A DNA stretch of 28,548 bases from a virus, in the IMG/VR virus record IMGVR_UViG_3300013101_000064, positions 1-28,548 of that record. One strand, 5' to 3'. Below are positions 21,990 through 28,430 of this stretch, one piece after another. Made by a program: the position numbers and the translations under genes. Under the pieces are notes generated by a model. That model saw only the letters and a list, made by a program, of their open reading frames with translations. It had not been told where the DNA came from and made no database searches. The first letter of the stretch is position 1, and every line of letters starts with the position of its first letter.

Positions 21990-22201
21990 TCCAGAACCCT
22001 CCAAACGATCTTCGCTTCCGTTGGACATGGCGGCGCTTTGTGGAACTCCTGGTGCTCCATGTCAGCGACTCGAATGATGACCTCGTTGTCGTGCATCGAC
22101 GTGACGCCGAGATATTGAAACCAGTTCTCCGGCCCGATCTGGGACCAGACCTCCACCTTCTCACCGGACTCACAGGCGGGCATCCCGTGACGCCAGACCA
22201 T
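21986..22201 (-). CDS. 71-aa protein of the modification cassette, unknown
   Basis: The frame encodes 71 residues from the ATG at 22201, overlapping the methyltransferase TGA by one base. The sequence (MVWRHGMPACESGEKVEVWS... IIRVADMEHQEFHKAPPCP... WRVLE) is beta-strand-like, with CESGEK near the N-terminus and APPCPTEAKIVWRV near the end. I recognise no family. Position between methyltransferase and sulfotransferase, with overlaps on both sides, suggests a matching or accessory role. Met7 is an alternative start. Confidence 0.65.
   Translation of the reverse strand: MVWRHGMPACESGEKVEVWSQIGPENWFQYLGVTSMHDNEVIIRVADMEHQEFHKAPPCPTEAKIVWRVLE
21997..22002 (-). promoter_or_regulatory. Ribosome binding site fixing the sulfotransferase start
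   Basis: GGAGGG on the minus strand, seven bases before the ATG at 21989 and inside the 3' end of the 71-aa gene. It is among the strongest Shine-Dalgarno sites in the window and decides for the shorter start, which places the PAPS-binding loop at residues 7-15 of the protein. Confidence 0.75.
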
Positions 22202-22794
22202 CAGAACGGCGGAACCCAGCGGGCGAAGATCACACCACGAGGGGTTGGTAGTCGAATGGCTCGCAGGTCGTCTCGCCTCATCAGCGAATGCGACCAGTCC
22301 CCGAAGTGCGGGGCTGTGTCGTGGAACCCGACAACGGTGCGGCTGTGGAAGAACTGGCGGTAGAAGTCAAACTCCTGCTCACGCAGTTGGATGTGCGAGT
22401 CGAACCAAGCGAAGTCGATCGACCCGTGCTCCCACGGCGACATCGACGGCTCGTTGTGGATCACGACAGTGCCCTCCAACTCGCCGTCGTGATGGACGTA
22501 ATCCACGGCTTCGAGCCATGTCGGCTCATCGACCTCGTAACTGTGTAACACCCCTCTGCCATTCTGGAGAAGTGCCCGACCCACGGCTTTAGCCATGAAG
22601 CCACGGCTGGTCCCAGTCTCCAGCACCGTGTCCGGCTGGAGGCCGCGGATCATCCCGGCGACCATCTCGATCACCTGGATCTCGGTGCCTTGAATGTCGT
22701 GCGTCGTGTACCGCTCTGGGTGAGGGCAGTCGGGGCGCGGGCGGGTGAACTGCGACTCTTTGTAGATTCCGACGGGGATGTTCGGGTCCGTCAT
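22201..22794 (-). CDS. Class I SAM methyltransferase
   Basis: The frame encodes 197 residues. The ATG at 22794 overlaps the glycosyltransferase stop by 4 nt. The SAM-binding glycine-rich motif is VLETGTSRGFMAKAVGRAL (57-75), followed by HSYEVDEPTWLEA (84-96), where the acidic residue after the second strand holds the ribose. A later IDFAWFDSHIQLRE (126-139) and VVGFHDTAPHFGDW (154-167) match the 'iD...iDg.H' and 'hD' strands of Methyltransf_24-type enzymes, which often act on sugars or small molecules. The neighbouring glycosyltransferase and sulfotransferase make a glycan O-methyltransferase plausible, although the acceptor is unknown. The N-terminal stretch (TRPRPDCPHPERYTTHDIQG) may be a substrate arm. 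Confidence 0.8.
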   Translation of the reverse strand: MTDPNIPVGIYKESQFTRPRPDCPHPERYTTHDIQGTEIQVIEMVAGMIRGLQPDTVLETGTSRGFMAKAVGRALLQNGRGVLHSYEVDEPTWLEAVDYVHHDGELEGTVVIHNEPSMSPWEHGSIDFAWFDSHIQLREQEFDFYRQFFHSRTVVGFHDTAPHFGDWSHSLMRRDDLRAIRLPTPRGVIFARWVPPF

Positions 22795-23729
22795 TTCAGA
22801 TGCCTTCCGACTCGGGCGATCAGTTTCTCGAACGGGTCACCCCAGCAATCCATGTGCGTGGTGTAGACGCCTTGGTTGGTGCGCGCTGCGGCTTCGAGCA
22901 GGAGGGCGTTGGCCCGGTCCCACTCGTTGGCTTTGATGCGCAACTTGGCGAGATGCACGAACGGCTCACGACGTTCCGGTGCTTCGGAGATCGCCTGCCA
23001 CAGCCAGCGTTCCGGGTTGTCGTCCATCTTGGCGATGTGCATGAGCGCCTCGCCGCGCTCTGGCCCCCACGTGGCGTTGCGGTGGTTCAGGTATTGCCAC
23101 AGGGCAATGCGTGCCCTCTTCCAGTCGCTGCGATACGTGTACTCGCGGCCCAGATAGAACAGCGACCTTGCGTCGTCGGGGTACTCCGCCGACCAATACT
23201 CCAGCATGCCCAGCACGTACCGGCGGGACTTGGACTTGTCGGGCTGGTGCTCCATGACGAGCGTGTCGAGATGAGCGTTCGGCTGGTCGCCCTTGATGAC
23301 CTCGTGGATCGGGTGCTCCCATCGGAAGCCCTTGCCCATCCGCACACAGTTCATGCGTCGTACCCGCCCCCACGAGTTCTGGTTGTTCGTCAGCCAGTAC
23401 GACCACCGGTTGTGTTCCGGGTTGACCTCATCGAGTTCTTCGCGCCAGCCTTCGAGCAGCACTTCGTCGGCGTCCAACTGGAGACAGATGTCGATGTGGC
23501 GGGGGATCGAATACATCGCCACGTTGCGGGCGTCATCGAAACGGAACGGCTCGATCCAGGCCCGGCTGATCTCGATACCGCACGCCTTGGCGACCTCAAC
23601 GGTCGAGTCGTCGGAGCCGGTGTCCACCATCAGCAACAGGTCGGCGTCCTTGGCGGACTCGGCCCATCGTTCGATCTGCTTCGCTTCGTTGAGAACTGGG
23701 GTGTAGACGGCGACGGTTGGCCTGCTCAT
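22791..23729 (-). CDS. Family 2 glycosyltransferase with helical-repeat tail
   Basis: The frame encodes 312 residues from the ATG at 23729, overlapping the upstream stop by 4 nt. The GT-A start is clear: TVAVYTPVLNEAKQIERW (5-22), then LLMVDTGSDDSTVEVAK (32-48) and LQLDADEVLLEGW (83-95) with the metal-binding DAD triad (86-88). RWEHPIHEVIKG (136-147) is typical of GT2 enzymes that begin with this layout. Residues about 180-285 are paired helices with TPR-like spacing (ARSLFYLGREYTYRSDWKRA; REPFVHLAKLRIKANEWDRA), which could bind a protein acceptor, as in other GT2-TPR glycosyltransferases. Such a tail would suit direct glycosylation of a virion or envelope protein. Substrate sugar unknown. 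Confidence 0.88.
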   Translation of the reverse strand: MSRPTVAVYTPVLNEAKQIERWAESAKDADLLLMVDTGSDDSTVEVAKACGIEISRAWIEPFRFDDARNVAMYSIPRHIDICLQLDADEVLLEGWREELDEVNPEHNRWSYWLTNNQNSWGRVRRMNCVRMGKGFRWEHPIHEVIKGDQPNAHLDTLVMEHQPDKSKSRRYVLGMLEYWSAEYPDDARSLFYLGREYTYRSDWKRARIALWQYLNHRNATWGPERGEALMHIAKMDDNPERWLWQAISEAPERREPFVHLAKLRIKANEWDRANALLLEAAARTNQGVYTTHMDCWGDPFEKLIARVGRHLK

Positions 23730-24034
23730 TCGGCGGCCTCGTAGGTCGCCTGGAAGATGTCGGGCTTACACGGATAGAACTCGCCCGCCACGCCCTTGAT
23801 GATCCAGTCACCGATGTCGGCGGTCATCTCGCCTTCGAGCGTCTTGACGATCATGCAGACAGGACCGGGGTCAACTTGGTGGAGTCGGAACAGCACGTTG
23901 TGCTCGTACATCCATCGCCACAGGTCGCCGCCCTTGTTGTCATTCCAACTGGCTGGTGCCTCGCCGTCTTGGTAGCAACCGAACTGCATTGCTTCGATGA
24001 CGACTGGTTTCTTGCGGTATTTGGAGGGACCCAT
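23726..24034 (-). CDS. Conserved phage protein of unknown function
   Basis: The frame encodes 102 residues from the ATG at 24034, 10 nt after the terminase stop. The N-terminal KYRKKPVVIEAMQF and the C-terminal IVKTLEGEMTADIGDWIIKG, with EFYPCKPDIFQATY, are a signature I recognise from a widespread small phage protein found in many siphoviruses and prophages, usually annotated only as hypothetical. Its role is not known to me. It overlaps the glycosyltransferase start by 4 nt, so it is co-translated with the cassette that lies between terminase and portal. Confidence 0.85.
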   Translation of the reverse strand: MGPSKYRKKPVVIEAMQFGCYQDGEAPASWNDNKGGDLWRWMYEHNVLFRLHQVDPGPVCMIVKTLEGEMTADIGDWIIKGVAGEFYPCKPDIFQATYEAAE

Positions 24035-24044
24035 GAACCTGAGT

Positions 24045-25403
24045 CTACGACACGAGAGAGAGCGGCGATGCGAATGTGGCCTTCTGGCGACGTTTCTGCA
24101 ACTCGGTGATCGCGAACACGAGAGCGTCCACCCGGTCAGGCGACTTCGAGTTGCGGTCGCTGGGCACCCACTCGGTCATCTGCGCTTCGAGATCCTCGAA
24201 CACTTCGACGTGGTGAATCTTGCCCTGCTCGTACATGCCGACGACCGGCTCGGCGCGCAACTCTTTGCCACGCGCTGAACGTTGTTCGATGATGCGACCG
24301 TCGATCCCAGAGTTCCGCATGTTCGAGATCACCATGTCGGCACCGAAGTTGACCTCCGCCACGTAGGCGTCAGCGTCCCACTTCTCGTACATCGACTCGG
24401 CCGCCTTCGCCCATCCGTGTGGGCTGTAGTGGCCGGAGCGGTCCTCCAGGACGTACGACTGGTTGTCGATCGAACCGGCGACGATGATCCCTGTTTCGTC
24501 GGCGCTCGTCTTGGATGAACCGGCGGGGTCGATCGCGACGATGATCCGGTCGAACTCGGCGGGACCCGGCGTGACCCGGTGCTCTTCGATCATGTCCCAA
24601 GTCCACAGCGCGCCCTCAACGTCGGTGAGCATTTCGCCGTGGAGTTCCTGGCGGCCGAGCCGGGTGCCTTCGTACCGGGCGATGACCCGCTCTGCGAACA
24701 CAGGCGACAGGTTGTCCAGGTTGGCGTACGTCGAGACGGTGACCGTGCGAGTGCGTGGATCAGCGAGCAGTTCCTTCATCCAGGGGCGCGACTTCGGTGT
24801 GGTCGTGACGAGGATGCGCGGGCGAGCGCCGAGGCGCAGACCGAACAGCAGGTTGTCCCAGCATTCCTGGACGAGGGGCCAGTGGGCGGCCTCATCGAGC
24901 CAGGCGAAATAGTGCTCGGGACCACGCAGGCGGTCAGGTTCCTCGGCGGAGAACAGGGTGCCGACCGAGCCGTTCGGCCAGGTGAGACGCTTCTTCGACG
25001 GCTCGTAGAACGGGCGATGATCAGGCGGCGCAATGGTGAGGATGCCGGACTCGCCTTCGAGCATGACCTCTCGTGCGTCGGTGGAGGTACCCGCCACGAG
25101 AGCGATACGAGGCAACTTCTTCGTGGCGCGATGAACGAACTCTGTGCCGCAGCGTGTCTTGCCGGTGCCACGTCCTGACATCTGGTTCCAGACCAACCAC
25201 TCCGTGTCGGTCGGCGGGCGCTGGTCGGCTCGGGCGTGATGCCAGTCCCAGTCACCGTGAGGGCTGCCGTTGCAGATCGGGTTCGGGCAGTAGAACGGTC
25301 GCCATTCCTTGGCGGTCCGTTCGCGCAGCGCCTGCAACGCTTTCTCTTGGGCGGCTGGCGTCCATTTCTTGTAGGCGTCTGTCTCGACTGTCACTTCAAC
25401 CAT
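24045..25403 (-). CDS. Terminase large subunit
   Basis: The frame encodes 452 residues from the ATG at 25403, overlapping the small 97-aa gene by 13 nt. It packages DNA into the prohead. The Walker A P-loop is SGRGTGKT (76-83), Walker B is HYFAWLDEAAH (164-174), and the motor coupling motif VTTTPKSRP follows at 199-207. The RNase H-like nuclease begins with IIVAIDPAGSSKTSADETG (287-305), with Asp292 as a catalytic candidate, and continues with AEVNFGAD (349-356) and DRVDALVF (423-430). A Cys/His-rich N-terminal segment (CPNPICNGSPHGDWDWHHARADQ, around 39-61, with the two Cys four residues apart) may bind a metal, and I recall it from actinophage terminases. Length is typical. Confidence 0.95.
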   Translation of the reverse strand: MVEVTVETDAYKKWTPAAQEKALQALRERTAKEWRPFYCPNPICNGSPHGDWDWHHARADQRPPTDTEWLVWNQMSGRGTGKTRCGTEFVHRATKKLPRIALVAGTSTDAREVMLEGESGILTIAPPDHRPFYEPSKKRLTWPNGSVGTLFSAEEPDRLRGPEHYFAWLDEAAHWPLVQECWDNLLFGLRLGARPRILVTTTPKSRPWMKELLADPRTRTVTVSTYANLDNLSPVFAERVIARYEGTRLGRQELHGEMLTDVEGALWTWDMIEEHRVTPGPAEFDRIIVAIDPAGSSKTSADETGIIVAGSIDNQSYVLEDRSGHYSPHGWAKAAESMYEKWDADAYVAEVNFGADMVISNMRNSGIDGRIIEQRSARGKELRAEPVVGMYEQGKIHHVEVFEDLEAQMTEWVPSDRNSKSPDRVDALVFAITELQKRRQKATFASPLSLVS

Positions 25404-25684
25404 CCCTCGATCTCTGAGGCGGGAACGCCGTCTCGCAACATCTTCTCACCGATGGCACGGCGGAAGAAGGTGCCGATGTTCGTGTCGAGCGAATCGGTGT
25501 GCTGTTTCATGCGCCGCCACAACACGATCGACACCCGGCAGGTGGCTTGCCCGAAACGAGGAACGCCCTTCATTGCCTCAGGCTTGTTCATCCCGATCGA
25601 GTCCCGCTTCCACATACGGGCCGACTTCGGGTCCTCTTCTAACAGCAGGTCGTCCAACCAGTCGTCGTCAGTCGTCCCAGCCAT
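25391..25684 (-). CDS. 97-aa protein between terminase subunits, possible ribbon-helix-helix
   Basis: The frame encodes 97 residues from the ATG at 25684, chosen because it leaves only a 17-nt overlap with the small terminase gene; the frame is open further upstream. The acidic N-terminus (MAGTTDDDWLDDLLLEEDPK) is followed by TCRVSIVLWRRMKQ and NIGTFFRRAIGEKMLRDG, a strand and two helices with the spacing of a ribbon-helix-helix DNA-binding fold. It could modulate terminase recognition of packaging sites or autoregulate the operon. The fold is a guess from the pattern. Confidence 0.65.
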   Translation of the reverse strand: MAGTTDDDWLDDLLLEEDPKSARMWKRDSIGMNKPEAMKGVPRFGQATCRVSIVLWRRMKQHTDSLDTNIGTFFRRAIGEKMLRDGVPASEIEGWLK

Positions 25685-26159
25685 CGCTCTCGTCCTCCAC
25701 GATGTCGGCGTCGATGATGTCGGGTTCCTCCAGCGCCTGGCGGGGAATGGCATGACCGACCATCGTCGCCACCCACTGATCCAACTCGGTCTGTGTCGGT
25801 GTGTGGATCGTGACTTCGGTTGGAGCGTCGAGTCCGTACAACTTGATGCGCCGGTCGATGACGGTGACGGCGGCACGCACCGCGATGATGTGTTCGGTGT
25901 GTTCGGTGTTGGTCGCCTTCTCCATCAGGCCGACCAGGAGTTCATCGAGGCGGGCCGCTTCAACACGGCGCATCTCGTCTCGTTCTTCGGTCATCCCTTC
26001 GCCCTGCGTGGCGAGTTCTCGTGACACGAGAGTCAGGGCGGCACGGGGACTGGACAGCCCGAGCGTCATGGCGATGTCCTCGTACGACGTTCCGTGGACC
26101 CGGAGTTGCACGGCGGCTGCACCCATTCGTGCCGGTGCGTTGGCGATGGTGTCGGTCAT
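25668..26159 (-). CDS. Terminase small subunit
   Basis: The frame encodes 163 residues from the ATG at 26159, whose ATGA overlaps the end of the RHH gene. The N-terminal region (AVQLRVHGTSYEDIAMTLGL, then SSPRAALTLVSRELAT) is a helix-turn-helix of the kind used by small terminases to bind pac or cos DNA. A long acidic coiled-coil-like helix follows (TEERDEMRRVEAARLDELLV, VGLMEKATNTEHTEHI), and the C-terminus is acidic (EDESDGWDD), probably contacting the large subunit. Location one gene upstream of the large subunit agrees. Family assignment is by layout. Confidence 0.85.
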   Translation of the reverse strand: MTDTIANAPARMGAAAVQLRVHGTSYEDIAMTLGLSSPRAALTLVSRELATQGEGMTEERDEMRRVEAARLDELLVGLMEKATNTEHTEHIIAVRAAVTVIDRRIKLYGLDAPTEVTIHTPTQTELDQWVATMVGHAIPRQALEEPDIIDADIVEDESDGWDD

Positions 26160-26350
26160 GCGTTCACATCCTCGCGAATGTCAGCACCAACGCTGCCCGT
26201 CTCGACCCGCACGAACTTGCGTAGCGCCTCGCACACCACGTCGTTGAGCGTCAGGTGGCGGCGGGCTGCGACCCCCACGGCCGCACGGTGCAGGTCAGCG
26301 GGGATGCGGGTTGTGTGCTGGACTCGGACGCCCTTGTGTGGCTGCGGCAT
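26156..26350 (-). CDS. Ribbon-helix-helix DNA-binding protein
   Basis: The frame encodes 64 residues from the ATG at 26350, overlapping the small terminase start by 4 nt. Residues 9-20 (VQHTTRIPADLH) form a strand followed by a helix (RAAVGVAARRHLTLNDVVCE) and an Arc/CopG/HicB-like second helix with the LTLND turn (about 33-37). Such small proteins bind operators as dimers and usually repress their own or neighbouring genes. No operator palindrome could be assigned in the 30-nt gap upstream. No ribosome site is strong before the ATG. Confidence 0.72.
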   Translation of the reverse strand: MPQPHKGVRVQHTTRIPADLHRAAVGVAARRHLTLNDVVCEALRKFVRVETGSVGADIREDVNA

Positions 26351-26380
26351 GCGTCCAGTATGGCACCAACCTGAGTCTGA

Positions 26381-26713
26381 CTACAGGAATCCACCGACAC
26401 GCAAGCACTCGTCTACCTCGTCCATGTTGATTGAAGGGTTGCACCAGCCGGACACGAAGTGGTCGGTCGGCTGGCGGCGCAGGCCCCGCAGGCGGTGAGC
26501 GCCGATGGGGACGGCGTACACGATCTGGCGTTGGTCGGCAACCACGATGCCTTGATCGCGGAGCGCCGCGCTGGCGGCGTGGTGTGTCCCGGCGTGAACG
26601 ATGAAGCGTGTCTCAGCGTCGATCTCGACCGGGGTGATGAGCGTGGCGAGGGTGCGCATCGAACTGGTGGCGTCTCGGGCCGCCTCAGCCACCGTCTGGA
26701 AGGCGCGCTTCAC
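26381..26713 (-). CDS. Unknown 110-aa phage protein
   Basis: The frame encodes 110 residues from the GTG at 26713, which overlaps the stop of a tiny upstream frame. Helical N-terminus (MKRAFQTVAEAARDATSSMR), then beta-like sequence (PVEIDAETRFIVHAGTHHAA), and a basic stretch (GAHRLRGLRRQPTDHFVSGW) near the middle. I recognise no family. No signal peptide or membrane segment. It lies upstream of the packaging genes and could be a regulatory or structural accessory. Confidence 0.6.
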   Translation of the reverse strand: MKRAFQTVAEAARDATSSMRTLATLITPVEIDAETRFIVHAGTHHAASAALRDQGIVVADQRQIVYAVPIGAHRLRGLRRQPTDHFVSGWCNPSINMDEVDECLRVGGFL

Positions 26714-26769
26714 TTAGGCCTTCCCTTCTGCACGATGAGCCAGAACCAGCCGAGAAGGGCGGTGATCAT
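26710..26769 (-). CDS. Possible 19-aa membrane peptide
   Basis: ATG at 26769 to TGA at 26712-26710 gives MITALLGWFWLIVQKGRPK, a hydrophobic stretch with a basic end like tiny holin- or toxin-type peptides. Its stop overlaps the GTG of the next gene (GTGA). A competing 20-codon frame starts with a GTG overlapping the upstream TGA. No homology can be judged, and neither may be expressed. Confidence 0.22.
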   Translation of the reverse strand: MITALLGWFWLIVQKGRPK

Positions 26770-26772
26770 GAG

Positions 26773-26988
26773 TCACAGGTTTACCTCTTCGGGGTCGGGA
26801 TGTCGTTCACCCCAGCGGTCGGTAAACCTGAACACAGCGGCGACGATCACGACAGAGCCGAAGATGCCGAGCGCGGCGTTGTGGTACGCCTGGTACCTGT
26901 CGTTGTCCCACCAGTCGTCCGTGACGAGGAGTATGAGGTAGATCGCAAACCAGTTCTGGAACGCCGACCGCTTGAACAGCCACTTCAT
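26773..26988 (-). CDS. Small membrane protein, two helices
   Basis: The frame encodes 71 residues from the ATG at 26988, overlapping the previous gene's stop as ATGA. Two membrane segments are visible: NWFAIYLILLVTDDWW (about 12-27, with acidic residues at its end) and LGIFGSVVIVAAVF (about 40-53), followed by a basic/charged tail (RFTDRWGERHPDPEEVNL). The layout, with an acidic loop between helices and a hydrophilic end, fits a class II holin-like protein or other small phage membrane protein. No endolysin is in the window to support a lysis role, so the assignment stays open. Confidence 0.6.
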   Translation of the reverse strand: MKWLFKRSAFQNWFAIYLILLVTDDWWDNDRYQAYHNAALGIFGSVVIVAAVFRFTDRWGERHPDPEEVNL

Positions 26989-27143
26989 TGCTGGCTGCGC
27001 TCGATCATCTCGGACAGGGCATGCACGATCGCCAACTGCGAGTGGGCACGTGACCGGCCGGGTTCGCTATCGACCAACTCGTCCGCCTTTATCATGTGCC
27101 GGTATCGGGCGTCTGCGTGGGTGTCGGGATGGATGTGGGTCAT
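26985..27143 (-). CDS. Short 52-aa protein in an overlap chain
   Basis: A 52-residue frame (MTHIHPDTHADARYRHMIKA... EMIERSQQ) from the ATG at 27143. Its ATG overlaps the stop of the zinc-finger-like gene upstream and its TGA overlaps the ATG of the membrane protein downstream, so it fills the gap exactly. GAGAAGG lies seven bases before the ATG. The sequence is His-rich at the start and helical later. The function is unknown, but the tight overlaps and ribosome site argue that it is real. Confidence 0.6.
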   Translation of the reverse strand: MTHIHPDTHADARYRHMIKADELVDSEPGRSRAHSQLAIVHALSEMIERSQQ

Positions 27144-27796
27144 TCGGGTACCTTCTCGACTTGTAGTGCGTACATGCCAGGTTTGGCGTTAGCGGGGCGG
27201 GTGATATCCGATATGTCGCTACCGTCGACGATCCATGTCGATGTGTGGCCGACGACCATCCGTGGCGACGTCTGGTCATGGATCGAGGTGTATTCACTAT
27301 CCACAATCGGCATCACCTTGCCTACAGCGGTCACCGTCGCAGCGTGGACTTGTCGGCCAGGGGTGCAGTTCTTCGTGCATAGCCAGTCGCCTAGGTCGGA
27401 AAGGTCTGTGCTTTGGTAGTGGTCGCCGTCACAGTCCACCATCAGGTCGATACGGGGTTTCCCGTAACCGTCGCACTCCCCACAGTCAGCCGCTACGTAT
27501 GCGTATTCGCTGGACACGTCCACGTCATCTAGATCGTCAACGTTGGCGGCTGCTCCGTCACCCTCACACGTAGCACAGGGCACGGTAGCAGCAACCAGGT
27601 CAGCGGGCGGGTGAGGCGCTAGATATTCACACATCATTTGATGGGTGGTCTTGCCCCTCTCGATCCCAACCGAGGCACATGCCGCCTCAAGCGTGAGCAT
27701 GTCTGATACGTGTGGCTGTTTGCCCTCCCCCACGATCCAGGCGTTGCCCGACTCGTTCAACAGGGCGATCACGTCGCGGGTTACGGTGATGTTCAT
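27140..27796 (-). CDS. Tandem zinc-finger-like protein, copy 1
   Basis: The frame encodes 218 residues from the ATG at 27796, chosen by the ATGA overlap with the upstream paralogue; a longer frame extends upstream inside that gene. The start MNITVTRDVIALLNESGNAW is shared with the next copy. Two DnaJ-type CxxCxGxG motifs are seen, CATCEGDG (74-81) and CGECDGYG (105-112), plus isolated Cys residues near 122-144. A conserved core HAATVTAVGKVMPI (151-164) and the ending KPGMYALQVEKVPE also match the other copies. It probably binds zinc and acts as a chaperone- or anti-repressor-like factor; nothing specific is known. Confidence 0.72.
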   Translation of the reverse strand: MNITVTRDVIALLNESGNAWIVGEGKQPHVSDMLTLEAACASVGIERGKTTHQMMCEYLAPHPPADLVAATVPCATCEGDGAAANVDDLDDVDVSSEYAYVAADCGECDGYGKPRIDLMVDCDGDHYQSTDLSDLGDWLCTKNCTPGRQVHAATVTAVGKVMPIVDSEYTSIHDQTSPRMVVGHTSTWIVDGSDISDITRPANAKPGMYALQVEKVPE

Positions 27797-28430
27797 TCGG
27801 ACACCTTCTCGACTTGTAGTGCGAACATGCCAGGATTGGCGTTGGCGGGGAGGGTGATCTGTCGGGTTATCGACCGCCCTATGTCGTCGCCCCGTTTGTA
27901 ATGCGCTCGCCATGTGGGGTCGGTTGGCGAACCGATGGCGATGAACTCGTCGAGGCTTGCGACCGCTTTCTGATCGTCCCAAGCGATGATCGGCACCACC
28001 TTGCCTACAGCGGTCACCGTCGCAGCGTGAACGAGGCCGTCGTCACATTGGCCGCACAGGAAATCGGAGAACTCACATTCGGGGCACCCCACCATCATGT
28101 TGAGGCGGGGTTTCCCGTTGTGACAGTCGGGGCAATCTTTCGTTTCCCAGAACGACCCATCGGTCAACAGGACATCCGTTATCAAGACCGCAGTGCCCTT
28201 GCACGTCGCACACGGCTCGGTGGCGGCAAGGAAGTCAGCGGGCGGGGCGGGATGCTGCTCGGGTGGGAAACCACACACAGCGCAGCGGTGGTCGGCCTGG
28301 CCGGTCGGAAACGAGTGCCCCTCCCCCACGATCCAGGCGGGGCCATCGTTCAACAGTTCAATCACGTCGCGGGTTACGGTGTAGTTCATTCGGGCACCTT
28401 CTCGACTTGCAGTGCGAACATGCCTGGCCG
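27141..28430 (-). repeat. Conserved 3'-end repeat shared by three tandem genes
   Basis: Near-identical stretches of about 45 bp occur at 27141-27185, 27794-27838 and 28387-28431, covering the ...ALQVEKVxE C-terminus, the stop/start overlap and the ribosome site (GAGAAGG) of the next gene. The spacing is about 653 and 593 bp. They result from gene duplication and may allow copy-number change by recombination. Confidence 0.8.
27793..28389 (-). CDS. Tandem zinc-finger-like protein, copy 2
   Basis: The frame encodes 198 residues from the ATG at 28389 with an ATGA overlap to the copy upstream. It starts MNYTVTRDVIELLNDGPAWI. Five CxxC pairs are visible: CAVC (36-39), CATC (60-63), CPDC (86-89), CPEC (102-105) and CGQC (112-115), more than in copy 1. 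The core LVHAATVTAVGKVVPI and the end PGMFALQVEKVSE are as in copy 1, but the middle has diverged. The paralogues evolve fast in the Cys-rich part while both ends are conserved. Zinc binding is likely; the target is unknown. Confidence 0.72.
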   Translation of the reverse strand: MNYTVTRDVIELLNDGPAWIVGEGHSFPTGQADHRCAVCGFPPEQHPAPPADFLAATEPCATCKGTAVLITDVLLTDGSFWETKDCPDCHNGKPRLNMMVGCPECEFSDFLCGQCDDGLVHAATVTAVGKVVPIIAWDDQKAVASLDEFIAIGSPTDPTWRAHYKRGDDIGRSITRQITLPANANPGMFALQVEKVSE

